Part shown: in pieces, positions 11,852 to 21,361 of the stretch
How positions within the stretch are numbered: position 1 is the first letter of the stretch
Layout of the letters: every line of letters starts with the position of its first letter
Assembly (NCBI RefSeq): GCF_000368785.1
Contig: NZ_KB849683.1
Span: forward strand, 8,023 to 70,350
Length of the DNA: 62,328 bases
Direction of reading: 5' to 3'
DNA from: Acinetobacter towneri DSM 14962 = CIP 107472
GTDB taxonomy: Bacteria; Pseudomonadota; Gammaproteobacteria; Pseudomonadales; Moraxellaceae
Translations under genes and position numbers: made by a program
The notes under the pieces: model-generated
What the model was told of the DNA's origin: nothing
The model's database searches: none
The model's input: the letters and a program-made list of their open reading frames with translations, nothing else

Positions 11852-12346
11852 ATGAGCTTATGTTCGCACGAGCATCACAATGCATTACATGGCGTTCACG
11901 ACCATCACAATGTCGATCAACGTCTTGCCGAAGCTGAAAGTTTATGTGCGGCAACAGGTGCTCGTTTAACACCGCTACGTAAAGAAGTGTTGGAACTCAT
12001 TCTCAAGGCATCTGCACCAATGGGTGCTTATGATTTATTGGCGAAAATTAAAAGTGAGTCTGATCGTCCTGCAGCACCGCCAACGGTGTACCGTACTTTG
12101 GATTTTTTACTGGAAAAAGGACTAATTCACCGTTTGACTTCAATCAATGCCTATATTCCTTGCTGTCATCCACGTGAAGGACACCAAGCGGCTTTTTTGA
12201 TCTGTACTGAATGTAAAGTCGTTAAAGAAGCTTCAGCGCAAGGTTTATTAGAGCAACTCGATCAGTTGGCAGCCTCTGACCGCTTTAGCCCGCATCACAG
12301 CATTATTGAGATTTCTGGAAAATGTCAGCAGTGCAACAGCAAATAA
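11852..12346 (+). CDS. zur: Zinc uptake regulator, Fur family
   Basis: The 164-residue repressor has a His-rich N-terminus (residues 1-22, with HEHHNALHGVHDHH), a winged helix with PPTVYRTLDFLLEKGLIHR, and the Fur-family metal sites. Two Cys pairs (CTEC and CQQC) form the structural zinc site. With zinc bound it should repress znuA and its own operon through the palindrome at 11744. ATG 11852 is preferred over a GTG two codons upstream. znuC starts inside its 3' end. Confidence 0.94.
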   Translation: MSLCSHEHHNALHGVHDHHNVDQRLAEAESLCAATGARLTPLRKEVLELILKASAPMGAYDLLAKIKSESDRPAAPPTVYRTLDFLLEKGLIHRLTSINAYIPCCHPREGHQAAFLICTECKVVKEASAQGLLEQLDQLAASDRFSPHHSIIEISGKCQQCNSK

Positions 12347-13110
12347 CCACTGCACCGCTCATCGCCTTGCACAATATTCAGGTGCGAATAGATGAGCGCG
12401 ATATTTTAAAAAATGTCGATTTTGAATTGCATGCACATGAAATTGTCACGCTAATTGGCCCCAATGGCGCAGGAAAATCGACTCTAATTAAAGTCTTGCT
12501 TGGCATTGTCAAACCGAATGCAGGCAAGCTTGTAAATGCACGCAAGCTGACTTTTTCGTATGTGCCGCAAAAGTTTAATCCTTCACACAGCTTACCTTTA
12601 AGAGTGAAAGATTTACTGGCTTTAGAAAAATGCCCAGACGCAATTAAAGCAGAGATTATCCGCGATACTGGGATTGCCAAACTGCAAGATTCGAAAGTAC
12701 AACAACTGTCTGGTGGTGAGCGGCAACGGGTGCTATTGGCACGCGCCTTATTACGTCAACCTGATGTTTTAGTACTGGATGAGCCGATGCAAGGACTAGA
12801 TATTCAGTCCGAAGCTGAACTGTATGACTATGTGCGCAACTTACCCAGCAAATATGGCTGTGCGGTATTGATGGTGTCGCATGATTTGCAATGGGTCATG
12901 CAAGGTACGCATCGTGTGGTATGTTTAAATAAACACATTTGCTGTAGCGGTTTGCCCGAAAATGTACAGCAACACCCTGAATACCAAGCTATTTTTGGAA
13001 CCAATCGGGTGTTTTATCAACATCACCATGAACACTGCGCCCATGGCGATCATGCCGAGCCTTGTCAGCATGATTCACGTCCTCATATTCACCCTGAACC
13101 GGAAGCTTAA
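12322..13110 (+). CDS. znuC: Zinc ABC transporter, ATPase
   Basis: The 262-residue ATPase has Walker A GPNGAGKST (about residues 48-56), signature LSGGERQR, Walker B VLVLDEP and the switch His in MVSHDLQWV. The last 30 residues are a His/Cys-rich tail (QHHHEHCAHGDHAEPCQHD), which may sense or buffer zinc. The start overlaps the end of zur by 25 nt, indicating translational coupling. It powers zinc import with ZnuB. Confidence 0.95.
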   Translation: MSAVQQQITTAPLIALHNIQVRIDERDILKNVDFELHAHEIVTLIGPNGAGKSTLIKVLLGIVKPNAGKLVNARKLTFSYVPQKFNPSHSLPLRVKDLLALEKCPDAIKAEIIRDTGIAKLQDSKVQQLSGGERQRVLLARALLRQPDVLVLDEPMQGLDIQSEAELYDYVRNLPSKYGCAVLMVSHDLQWVMQGTHRVVCLNKHICCSGLPENVQQHPEYQAIFGTNRVFYQHHHEHCAHGDHAEPCQHDSRPHIHPEPEA

Positions 13111-13113
13111 CCC

Positions 13114-13914
13114 ATGATGGATTGGCTACAATTGCTGTTACCTGCATGGATCATGGGCAGTTTATTGGTATTTTTGACCGCCCCACTTGGCTGTTTAATG
13201 CTGTGGCGACGCATGTCCTTTTTTGCCGACACGATGGCACATGGTACGTTATTGGGTGTGGCGATTGCAGGGGCGTTGAGTTTGCCTCTGTGGATGGGCG
13301 TGACATTCTTGGCATTATTATTGGTGGGTGTTTTGTGGATTTTACATGATCCACGGTTGCCAAATGATGCATTATTGGCGCTCTGCTCTGCAACCTTGCT
13401 CTGTTCAGGTTTGCTCTTTATTCAGCATATTCCAAGTTTGCGTCCTGAATTGCTGAGCTATTTATTTGGTGATTTACTCACCATTTCATGGGCAGATTTA
13501 CCTGTATTTGCCCTAGTGATTATTGTTGCTTTAGCGGTGCTGTATAAATTTTGGCAGGCACAAATTCAAATTGCAATTGACCCTGATATTGCGGTTAGTG
13601 AAGGCGTGAATGCACAATGGCAACGTCTGATTTTTATGTTGTTATTGGCATTATTTACAGTATTGGCTTTACGTGCAGTCGGCTCTTTATTGATGGGTGC
13701 ATTGTTGGTGATTCCTGCCTTAACCGCACGTTTATTGGCTCACTCGCCTAAACAAATGGTGATTTGGGCGTTTATTGTGGCGCAAATTGCAGTCAGCGTA
13801 GGTTTATGGTCAAGTGCAGGCTTAAACATTTCAACAGGTTTAAGCATTGTGATGACTATGGCGATCATTTTTGCAGTAATTTTTAGCGTGCAAAAAGTCA
13901 GAAAGATAGCTTAG
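13114..13914 (+). CDS. znuB: Zinc ABC transporter, permease
   Basis: The 266-residue integral membrane protein has about eight helices and belongs to the ABC-3 family. Conserved segments include PLGCLMLWRRMSFFADTMAHG near residue 25-45 and the SLLMGALLVIPALTARLLA block. It starts 3 nt after znuC and completes the zur-znuC-znuB operon. Its last bases overlap a small minus-strand gene at 13911. Confidence 0.95.
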   Translation: MMDWLQLLLPAWIMGSLLVFLTAPLGCLMLWRRMSFFADTMAHGTLLGVAIAGALSLPLWMGVTFLALLLVGVLWILHDPRLPNDALLALCSATLLCSGLLFIQHIPSLRPELLSYLFGDLLTISWADLPVFALVIIVALAVLYKFWQAQIQIAIDPDIAVSEGVNAQWQRLIFMLLLALFTVLALRAVGSLLMGALLVIPALTARLLAHSPKQMVIWAFIVAQIAVSVGLWSSAGLNISTGLSIVMTMAIIFAVIFSVQKVRKIA

Positions 13915-14090
13915 TTTTTCGTTAATGAATATCTATATTTTTGTATTGCAGCAATGAGCATTACGACCAAAAATGGCAGTATATACGCTATCCACAGTGC
14001 TATATCACTATGAATCACTTGCTGTAAAAGACTCAATTGCTGCTGACTTTCTGAAACAGCATTCCAATCTATCTTTTGTAGATAAAACAT
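13911..14090 (-). CDS. Small membrane protein, 59 aa, overlapping gene
   Basis: This frame of 59 codons starts MFYLQKIDWN at ATG 14090, inside the last 22 nt of the upstream membrane protein gene. It ends on TAA 13911-13913, sharing bases with the znuB stop on the other strand. It has a polar, Gln-rich N-terminal half, one membrane helix (about residues 29-48, IALWIAYILPFLVVMLIAAI) and a basic tail (KYRYSLTKN). There is no separate ribosome site, so translation would be coupled to the gene before it. Topology and tight packing favour a real gene, but no family is recognised. Confidence 0.6.
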   Translation of the reverse strand: MFYLQKIDWNAVSESQQQLSLLQQVIHSDIALWIAYILPFLVVMLIAAIQKYRYSLTKN

Positions 14091-14374
14091 TGCATAAATG
14101 CAATCAACAACACAGCCGTAATATTAATCAACACCACACTTTGCCACACCGTATGTTTAAAATAAGTTTGCAAGGCGGCAAATACAAAAGAAAAAATCAA
14201 ATTGATACTCAAATGTGCCATCAAAGCAATTGGCCAAAACACGCGATCTACTGAAAAGTGAATCGCTAATCCAATTGCAATTAAAGTTGAAAAACTTAAA
14301 AGCAACATGCTGATCCACCAATGTTGCCAATAAAGTGCTCGCGGAATACATTTTATTTTCAACGTATGTCTCAA
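14069..14374 (-). CDS. Small integral membrane protein of unknown function
   Basis: The 101-residue product has a basic N-terminus and three clear hydrophobic helices (about residues 21-40, 48-70 and 78-96). The loop HFSVDRVFWPIALMAHLSINLIF joins helices 1 and 2. I do not recognise a family. It overlaps the 59-aa gene at 13911 by 22 nt, so the two are likely made together. The pair sits convergent to znuB, and no link to zinc is shown by the sequence. Confidence 0.6.
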   Translation of the reverse strand: MRHTLKIKCIPRALYWQHWWISMLLLSFSTLIAIGLAIHFSVDRVFWPIALMAHLSINLIFSFVFAALQTYFKHTVWQSVVLINITAVLLIAFMQCFIYKR

Positions 14375-14419
14375 TCTATTTTTATAATTACAGCGTACAC
14401 TTTTGTGTAATTGAAGACA

Positions 14420-15040
14420 TTACTGATGCACCAAACTCAACAAAAACGCAGCACCTGCAAACAATGCAGCAAAAGTACGATTCATAAATTTTTGCTGCTT
14501 CGGTGATCTTAACAAACGCAAAACTTTTGCAGCCAAGCCCGTATAGCCCGCCATCACAATCAAATCAATACTAATCATGGTCAGTGCCATAATTGCATAT
14601 TGCGTCCATTGCGGTTTAGATAAATCTAAAAATTGCGGTAAAACTGCCAATAAAAACACAATTGCTTTGGGATTGCTCATATTGACCAGAAAGCCGTACA
14701 TCACCAATTTTCCAGCAGATTTTCGCGTCAGCTCATGCTGAATTTCAATCGACTGTGCAGGCGCTGCCCATTGCAAATACGCCAGATATAACAAATATGC
14801 CACACCAAACCATTTCACAATTAGAAATGCCCAAGGTGTTGTCGCAAATAATACCCCTGCCCCTGCGGCTACAATCGCGATTTGCAATAATAAAGCGAGT
14901 TGTAGACCAATCGCATTCCAATACCCATGTCGAAAACCATAATTCAAACCACTCGACATAGATGCTATTGCACCCGCGCCAGGTGAAACACTAATCACCC
15001 AACAGGCCAACATAAACGCAATCCAAACTTGATAAGACAT
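14420..15040 (-). CDS. LysE/RhtB-family amino acid exporter
   Basis: The 206-residue inner-membrane protein has six helices. The N-terminal ISVSPGAGAIASMSSGLNYGFRHG carries the family signature (SPGP/SPGAG, then G-x4-G around residue 20-35), and MSNPKAIVFLLAVLPQF is the second conserved block. Family members export amino acids or homoserine lactones; the substrate here is unknown. ATG 15040 was chosen because it places the first helix at the N-terminus; the longer frame to 15094 adds a polar leader without a ribosome site. Confidence 0.9.
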   Translation of the reverse strand: MSYQVWIAFMLACWVISVSPGAGAIASMSSGLNYGFRHGYWNAIGLQLALLLQIAIVAAGAGVLFATTPWAFLIVKWFGVAYLLYLAYLQWAAPAQSIEIQHELTRKSAGKLVMYGFLVNMSNPKAIVFLLAVLPQFLDLSKPQWTQYAIMALTMISIDLIVMAGYTGLAAKVLRLLRSPKQQKFMNRTFAALFAGAAFLLSLVHQ

Positions 15041-15199
15041 ATATCGCCGCTTTTCACAAGACAGTGCATTATATGATATTTCACTTAATCTCATGACTAA
15101 AAACGTTGAATAAAATCGGGTTCAGGCTATTAAGCCTGCATGCAATCAGGCACAATAAAGTCAACTTTATAGAAAACAACAAATTTTCAGGAGCTATAC

Positions 15200-16120
15200 A
15201 TGACTGCCCAATCTGTAATTTTGCCACTACCTTCAGATCATGCTCGCTTTCTTGTACTTCGTTTAAAAGACTTAAGCATTGCTGAATTAAAAGAAAAATT
15301 GGCTGACTTGTTTAGCACACGGGATCGTTTGATTACCCAACATCCACATGCCCAAATTAAAACTGGCGTTGCTTTTGGTCCTGAACTTTGGGCACAACTC
15401 TATGAGCAATCTCCAGATGGTTTTAAACAATTACAACCGATTCAAGGGGCGTACCCAATGCCTGTCGTGCCTGCCGATGTGATTATTCATCTCGCGAGTG
15501 CCCGTTCAGATATTTGCTTTGCGCTCAGTCAGGCCTTTTTTGAGGGGATCCAAGACAAAATTGAAGTGTTGGATGAACGGGTCTGTTTCCGTTATTTTGA
15601 TGGACGCGACATGACGGGATTTATTGATGGTACCGAAAACCCACAATTTCCAGATGATCGTGCCGAAGTTGCACTTTTAGGGGAAGATGCAGGCGTGTTT
15701 GCCGATGGTTCTTTTATTTTTGCACAGCGCTATTGTCACGATTTAGAAAAATGGAAAAAGCTCAAAGTTGATGCCCAAGAACACGTGATTGGACGTACCA
15801 AGCTAGAATCGATTGAATTAGATGAAGATGTACAACCTGAAAATTCGCACGTTTCACGTACAGTCGTTGAAGATGATGCAGGCGATGAAATGGAAATTTT
15901 GCGCCACTCTTTACCTTATGGTGATGGCAAGGGCGATCAGGGTTTATTCTTTATTGCTTATACCAAAGATTTGAGCATTATTGATGCCATGTTAGAACGT
16001 ATGTTTGGTACTTCAGGTGATGGCATCCATGACCGTTTACTGCACTTTGTGACTGCTCTAGACGGTGCATATTACTTTGCCCCAAGTGAAGAGTTATTAG
16101 AAGAAGTGATGGAAGGTTGA
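15200..16120 (+). CDS. DyP-type heme peroxidase (YfeX-like)
   Basis: The 306-residue peroxidase has the diagnostic GFIDGTENP motif with catalytic Asp143, and the proximal heme ligand His217 in NSHVSRTVVEDDAG. A further conserved Arg lies in EILRHSLPYGDG. The duplicated ferredoxin-like fold is implied by length and motif spacing. There is no Tat or Sec signal, so it should be cytoplasmic. It may oxidise porphyrinogens or other substrates with hydrogen peroxide. A good AGGAG ribosome site precedes ATG 15200. Confidence 0.94.
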   Translation: MTAQSVILPLPSDHARFLVLRLKDLSIAELKEKLADLFSTRDRLITQHPHAQIKTGVAFGPELWAQLYEQSPDGFKQLQPIQGAYPMPVVPADVIIHLASARSDICFALSQAFFEGIQDKIEVLDERVCFRYFDGRDMTGFIDGTENPQFPDDRAEVALLGEDAGVFADGSFIFAQRYCHDLEKWKKLKVDAQEHVIGRTKLESIELDEDVQPENSHVSRTVVEDDAGDEMEILRHSLPYGDGKGDQGLFFIAYTKDLSIIDAMLERMFGTSGDGIHDRLLHFVTALDGAYYFAPSEELLEEVMEG

Positions 16121-16174
16121 TCAAAGCTATCATGAAGTTGCTACAAAGCGACTTCATGAGGATTATCCTATACA

Positions 16175-16879
16175 TCAAATAACATCGGACAGCATAATAT
16201 ATGCCTTTACCACTCCATTTTTTTTACTAATATAATCAATACTTAGGAAAAAATTATCTTTGTTTTTTGCAATATGGTTTATTTTGACTCGATCCCCTTG
16301 GATGAGATAAGACTTTTTCCGAATAAAATAACGATCAAACAAGAATGCTTTAGGAGAAGTTATCATCAGATTTTGAATCTCTCTTCCTAAGTCATCTTTA
16401 AGCACATAAACTTTATAACCATTTAAAAAATAAGTACTTATATTTATGTTTGGAGCCAAAGATTTCCATTCCTCTTGTCTTGAATAGCTTCCAGACTTTA
16501 ATGTATAGATTCTTTTGTAGCTGATTGCTCCATCTTTGAACCTTTCAATAATCTGATTATTTATAAATTCAGGATCATACAAAGGACTTAAATAAAATTC
16601 TTTTGCCTTCAGGGAAGAAATTTCAAATATTCGATACTGCCCACTTGGATTACAGTCTTCAGTATAATTGACCACTACATATTTTTTTAAAGGAATACCA
16701 AAATACTCTACTGAAAAAGCATCTTTATCAAAACAATAGTCTTTTTTATTAAATAATAAGAAATTTTCTCCGTTTTCATTATAATAAATACTATTTTTTT
16801 CTTTAATCAATATTTCTTCTGCCGATACATAACAAGTAAAAAGCAATAAAAAAAATAGATAAAATTTATTTAAACCCAT
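16175..16879 (-). CDS. Probable periplasmic immunity protein of the GH19-type T6SS effector
   Basis: The 234-residue product has a Sec signal peptide (MGLNKFYLFFLLLFTCYVSAEE) followed by a soluble, Lys/Ile/Tyr-rich beta-type domain. It overlaps the end of the effector gene by 14 nt and is the last gene of the vgrG operon. A periplasmic protein is what is needed to neutralise a hydrolase attacking the cell wall of kin. I recognise no family; the immunity role is inferred from position and export. ATG 16879 is preferred to the TTG at 16891. Base composition is markedly AT-rich relative to the core genes. Confidence 0.7.
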   Translation of the reverse strand: MGLNKFYLFFLLLFTCYVSAEEILIKEKNSIYYNENGENFLLFNKKDYCFDKDAFSVEYFGIPLKKYVVVNYTEDCNPSGQYRIFEISSLKAKEFYLSPLYDPEFINNQIIERFKDGAISYKRIYTLKSGSYSRQEEWKSLAPNINISTYFLNGYKVYVLKDDLGREIQNLMITSPKAFLFDRYFIRKKSYLIQGDRVKINHIAKNKDNFFLSIDYISKKNGVVKAYIMLSDVI

Positions 16880-18479
16880 CTCTTTTCTCAACCTCTTTTA
16901 ATATTTTTATAAATAATTTTTTTCTTTCAGCCATACCATTATTTCCACCGTTTATTCTCCTACTAACAGATTCAACAACTTTTAAATGATAGTTATCACT
17001 ATAAGTGCCATTTAAATCTTTATATCCTTTGTGAATTAAACTATCAGCATTTTTAAATACATTAAAAGCCCAGACTGAGCTATCTACAGCATGAAATAAA
17101 TCATCACAGAGTAATTCCGGATTATTAACCACGTCAATTCCAGAATAGCTTTTATATTTTTTATACGCACTTTTCCAAGTTAGCTGAATTAAGCCTCGCC
17201 CTTTGTATTTAGGGCCATCTCCTAAAGATGTGTTTCCTTCAGCCAAAATTTGTTTTCTTCTTCTACATGCTCGGCTTTTTTTTATATCACAAACAGATGG
17301 TGGAAAATTTGAAATATCATAATCCTTACCGCTCGCATACTCAATCAATGTATTAAAATGATCACACTCATGATAAATTTGTGCTAAAAAATGACATAAC
17401 ATTAATTTGTCTTTAAGATTATGCTTAATTAGGCTTTTGTTTAACTCTATAACAAATTTTTCAGGTGGAGTATTATGTGTCGATCGCCCTTTCATTACAC
17501 GATGAGAAAATAGTTTATTAGGGCCATAAACAGCTTTAAAAAAACTTAATGAAACTATCTCCTCTAAATTATACTTGATACTTTTCTCAATACTCGGCCT
17601 ACCCTCTGCCGTGATACCTTTAACAACCTCCACATCCAAACGCAATTCAACCGCATCTGCACGCATTCTTTTTGCACTATAAGTCACAGGGCTTAAAGCA
17701 TCCCCATTCGGCTTTAATACTCTAAATTGCAAACGCTGCCCCACCATACTGAACAATGGAGTACTGCCATTTAAAATGGTAATTATCTGTTTTTTACCCG
17801 TATCCAACATCAACATTTCAATATCAGTTGGAGTTTCAATTAACTGCTCACCTGTTCTATCTTTTAGTTTTAATTCAGATCGGCTTTTGAAATTACTATA
17901 TGGTTCATCGAGTTGTATTAAAATCGGCTGCTGTGAGCCATTTTTAGAATTTACCTCACATTTCACGACAAATTGATCATTTGAAGTTAACACCAAAATT
18001 TCAATATCACGCTGTGGTGATGACAATACCTCCACGATCCCATTTTCATTGGTATATCGTTCATAAGCATTTTTCCGCCCTCTAGGTCTTGATTGAATAG
18101 GAAAATTTGAAACCACTTTCCCAGCACAATCTACCACTTTAAAAGTAGTTGTAACAATTCTAGCTTTGGTTTCACCTAATTCTTTTTGTTTATATTCTTC
18201 AATTGTTTTAGGTAACTGAATTTTTATTGGATCTTGTGATGATGAACCAATAGATGTATGAATGACCTTAAAAACAGTAAAATCTTTTTGATTGGGTGGT
18301 TTTGCCAGTATTTCTACTGTTCTTTGTGGAGATGCCTGAAATACAAACTGCCCATGAAGATCAGTTTTCTGAAGATTTTCACGTTTTGAACCTTGGTATC
18401 TAGACATAACATTTAAGTTGATCACCCGACGCCCTGAACGATCATAAAATTTTGATGTAATTGTGACTAAATTACTCAT
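16866..18479 (-). CDS. T6SS cargo effector with C-terminal GH19/lysozyme-like muramidase domain
   Basis: The 537-residue protein has three consecutive beta-rich modules (about 1-90, 105-195, 200-290). Modules 1 and 2 share the pattern x-TTxFxxxDxxGxxV ... SPQRxxEIL ... QxPIxIQL. The C-terminal domain (about 300-537) has GH19 chitinase/endolysin features: HFLAQIYHECDHF with candidate acid Glu371, a second Glu380, and YKGRGLIQLTW (425-435). It should cleave peptidoglycan glycan strands after T6SS delivery. Its ATG overlaps the vgrG stop (TAATG). There is no signal peptide, as expected for T6SS cargo. Confidence 0.85.
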   Translation of the reverse strand: MSNLVTITSKFYDRSGRRVINLNVMSRYQGSKRENLQKTDLHGQFVFQASPQRTVEILAKPPNQKDFTVFKVIHTSIGSSSQDPIKIQLPKTIEEYKQKELGETKARIVTTTFKVVDCAGKVVSNFPIQSRPRGRKNAYERYTNENGIVEVLSSPQRDIEILVLTSNDQFVVKCEVNSKNGSQQPILIQLDEPYSNFKSRSELKLKDRTGEQLIETPTDIEMLMLDTGKKQIITILNGSTPLFSMVGQRLQFRVLKPNGDALSPVTYSAKRMRADAVELRLDVEVVKGITAEGRPSIEKSIKYNLEEIVSLSFFKAVYGPNKLFSHRVMKGRSTHNTPPEKFVIELNKSLIKHNLKDKLMLCHFLAQIYHECDHFNTLIEYASGKDYDISNFPPSVCDIKKSRACRRRKQILAEGNTSLGDGPKYKGRGLIQLTWKSAYKKYKSYSGIDVVNNPELLCDDLFHAVDSSVWAFNVFKNADSLIHKGYKDLNGTYSDNYHLKVVESVSRRINGGNNGMAERKKLFIKILKEVEKRDGFK

Positions 18480-21361
18480 TAGCCTAAATCCTCTTCTGCA
18501 TAAACTTCATCTTCTTCTAATTCTGTTTCTTCTTCTATTTCAGCCCATAATTCATCAATATTATTATCTTGTACAGCCGACTGAGTTAAATAGACATAGG
18601 ATGAATTAAACCCTAACGCAACGAATTCAGTTTTTTCTGACGTATAAAATCTTAATGAACTGACACTCTGATTTGCATCTTGTATATTTTTATTCGTGTT
18701 AATGAGCCTTCCATCTTGCTTTCCGACAACAAAAATCTCTTTCTCATCTTCAGTTGCAACATCCCACTGATAATCAATTTGATGACTATATTCAGTCTCA
18801 GCTTGAGGCAAACTGTATTGGACGCTTGCCACCCGTTCCCCACCCTCAAAACAATGCTGCCCCGCCTTACATTCAAATTTCCCACCTGTTGTATTCAACA
18901 CACCTTTTGAATTTATTTTGATTTGTGAACCGCCTGCCGTTAGCACAATTTCTTTCGGACTGCTGATTTCAATGCGCCCCTCAGTTGAAATAATTTGAAT
19001 CCCTTCCCGTGCAAAAAAATCTACACCATCATCTTGTGCCTGAATTTCGACTTTACCCTTGGCTGCAAAAGCACGTATACCTTGCTCCGCTGCAAATAAA
19101 CTGATTTTATCGCGTGCATGGGTAATCACAGATTTTTGGGTAGAAACATTAATACTGCCTGCGGCACTTTGATGAATATGTTGATCTGCAGAAAGGTGTA
19201 AATCTTGCTGAGTTGAAACTGCAATTGAGTTGGGCGCACAAAGAATCATAACCGCCTGCTTAAAACTTGCCGCTTTAGTTTGATCTTCTAGTTCAATTTG
19301 ATTTAAAAATTCTTTGAGATGCTCCAGTGTTTCCAAAGGATCTGTTTGCTGATTTTGTGCCAACTCACTTAAGCCTTTGCTTGCCGCTAAACTGGACTCC
19401 AATTGCCTTTTGGCAGGACTCGCATCTAAATGATACGCTTGTGCCTGTGCTTGTGGATGAGTTGAAAGCAGTAAGCCTGCACCTGCACGCACAGCTCCCC
19501 ACCGATCAGTTCTTAATTCAAAGCCTTCGCCGCGCCCAATTGAATCCTCCTGCCGCATTGGATGGCTCAAATATCCTAAATTCAACTGACTCGCAGCATG
19601 ACTACTCTGCAATTGCGCACTGAATTGTTTGGTGGTGTCATTGAAGCGAAGTTGGTTAAACCCTGCACCACGTATTTCTTGTGAACGAATCCCGCTCAAG
19701 TATTTGGTATCGGGTAGAGTTCCAACTGTATCGAATTGTGTCTGTTGTCGTTCTGCCTCATGTAAACGTCCAACCACAAAAGGACGATCAATATTGCCAT
19801 CAAAGAAATCCACCACCACAATTTCACCAATACGTGGGTGAAATCTTGCACCATAACCCTCACCTGCCCACGGTGTGAGTACATCCACCCACGCCGAATC
19901 GCTCTCATTGTCGTTGGCACCCGCACCACCATCATGCAAGTGGTCATCACTTCGGGTAAATAAAAACCGAACTTTAATACGCCCCCACGCATCTACATGC
20001 ACGGTTTCATCCTCAGGTCCAACCACTTTAGCGCGCTGTGGATAAGCCACGGGACGATGCAGTAATGGATTAAACTCTGGAACGAGCGCAATATGTCGTC
20101 GAATCAAATTCAATTGACAAAATTGTTGAGGATCACCCTCCAACGGTAACTGAAATGTCCACTGACTTTGTTGCAGCAGACTCAAAAAATGCTGTTGTAA
20201 TTCAGGTGCTAAATTGTTTTGGTTATAAAACTGTTTGGACAGTATTAAAAACTCTCGTTCAGTTTGGGGATGTTGATCAATTTCAGCATGCCCGTGTAAT
20301 TCAAACCAATACCCCACTTGCGCATCACGTAAATTACTTTGCGCGGAAAAATATTTTGCCTGCAAATCATAATACTGAGCCAATTGTTGTCCCAATTGTT
20401 CTAATTGTTCGGTACTTGCAGCTGTCACCTGATCTTGCCCAGTTAAGTCTTGCATCCACGCAGGACTCACGCACCACGCCTGTTCTAAACTTAAAGCTTC
20501 ACTATTTTGTGTGCTACTTTGTAAGGGCGATGTGAACTGTACTGAATTTTGGTCCTGTGCCAAAAGATCGGGTTGCCAGCGTTGTAACTGTACTTCAGTG
20601 GGTTGCAGGTTACGCTGTGCCATCCAAGTGTAAATGCTATCCCGCTGCTCGATTGCACTTGTACGCTGAAATGCCACTCGTCTACGTTTTAAGGGCTGAT
20701 AATGACTATTCTGCTCAATCAGTCTTAATTTTTGTGTATCCATAGGCGTTAAAAAATACTCAACCCAAGGTTGTTTTTCATCCACCAACCAATTGATGCC
20801 TTCGCTACGCCACAAACGGGTTAAAAACTCATAATCGCTTTCGTTGGATTGTATGATGAGAGGTCGAACTGCATAACGCTGACTGAGACCACTTAAATCT
20901 AAACTTAAACTTGCAGCAAATAATGCACTGCGGTCTTGCCATTCTTTAAACAGAATTTCACTCACCTCCACCACAGTTTTATTCATAAATACCCGACTGT
21001 TGCGGCGTTTATGCCACAAAGCCGTTGCATCCTGAATCTGCAATTTATAGAGACTGAGCGTGCCATCACTTTGCCCTTGCGCTGCTGCAGTAATAATGCC
21101 GCTATGTCGAAATAATTCGCCTTGATCGGTGAGTTGATCTACAGCCACCCGACTGCCAATAAATTGTTTCAACGGCAAATTTGCATGCGGTGAGAGGCAT
21201 AAGACATCCATCTGCAAACCTTGGTTGATGGCATGCTGACCATAAACGCACTGCAAAAAGACCTGATGATTTAAGGCTGAATTAGAAAACTGGATATGAA
21301 TTGTGCGGTGTTGAGGGCTTAAGCCAAATTTTTCTAATACAGCAAAGAGTGAACTTTGCAT
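18479..21361 (-). CDS. vgrG: Type VI secretion spike protein VgrG with DUF2345 extension
   Basis: The 960-residue protein has the gp27-like N-terminal domain (to about 390), then the gp5-like OB region with AKVVGPEDETVHVDAWGRIKVRF, then HPRIGEIVVVDFFDGNIDRPFVVGR. The DUF2345 beta-helix follows (about 650-850, with repeats such as GKVEIQAQDDGVDFFAREGIQI). The last 110 residues are an unusual tail ending in an acidic Glu/Asp run, likely the docking site for cargo. It trimerises at the tip of the Hcp tube. The downstream effector and immunity genes are translationally linked. The T6SS core genes are not in this window. Confidence 0.96.
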   Translation of the reverse strand: MQSSLFAVLEKFGLSPQHRTIHIQFSNSALNHQVFLQCVYGQHAINQGLQMDVLCLSPHANLPLKQFIGSRVAVDQLTDQGELFRHSGIITAAAQGQSDGTLSLYKLQIQDATALWHKRRNSRVFMNKTVVEVSEILFKEWQDRSALFAASLSLDLSGLSQRYAVRPLIIQSNESDYEFLTRLWRSEGINWLVDEKQPWVEYFLTPMDTQKLRLIEQNSHYQPLKRRRVAFQRTSAIEQRDSIYTWMAQRNLQPTEVQLQRWQPDLLAQDQNSVQFTSPLQSSTQNSEALSLEQAWCVSPAWMQDLTGQDQVTAASTEQLEQLGQQLAQYYDLQAKYFSAQSNLRDAQVGYWFELHGHAEIDQHPQTEREFLILSKQFYNQNNLAPELQQHFLSLLQQSQWTFQLPLEGDPQQFCQLNLIRRHIALVPEFNPLLHRPVAYPQRAKVVGPEDETVHVDAWGRIKVRFLFTRSDDHLHDGGAGANDNESDSAWVDVLTPWAGEGYGARFHPRIGEIVVVDFFDGNIDRPFVVGRLHEAERQQTQFDTVGTLPDTKYLSGIRSQEIRGAGFNQLRFNDTTKQFSAQLQSSHAASQLNLGYLSHPMRQEDSIGRGEGFELRTDRWGAVRAGAGLLLSTHPQAQAQAYHLDASPAKRQLESSLAASKGLSELAQNQQTDPLETLEHLKEFLNQIELEDQTKAASFKQAVMILCAPNSIAVSTQQDLHLSADQHIHQSAAGSINVSTQKSVITHARDKISLFAAEQGIRAFAAKGKVEIQAQDDGVDFFAREGIQIISTEGRIEISSPKEIVLTAGGSQIKINSKGVLNTTGGKFECKAGQHCFEGGERVASVQYSLPQAETEYSHQIDYQWDVATEDEKEIFVVGKQDGRLINTNKNIQDANQSVSSLRFYTSEKTEFVALGFNSSYVYLTQSAVQDNNIDELWAEIEEETELEEDEVYAEEDLG

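Noticed and set aside
20155..20535. Long plus-strand open frame inside vgrG
   Set aside because: Antisense shadow of vgrG; no ribosome site, implausible composition.
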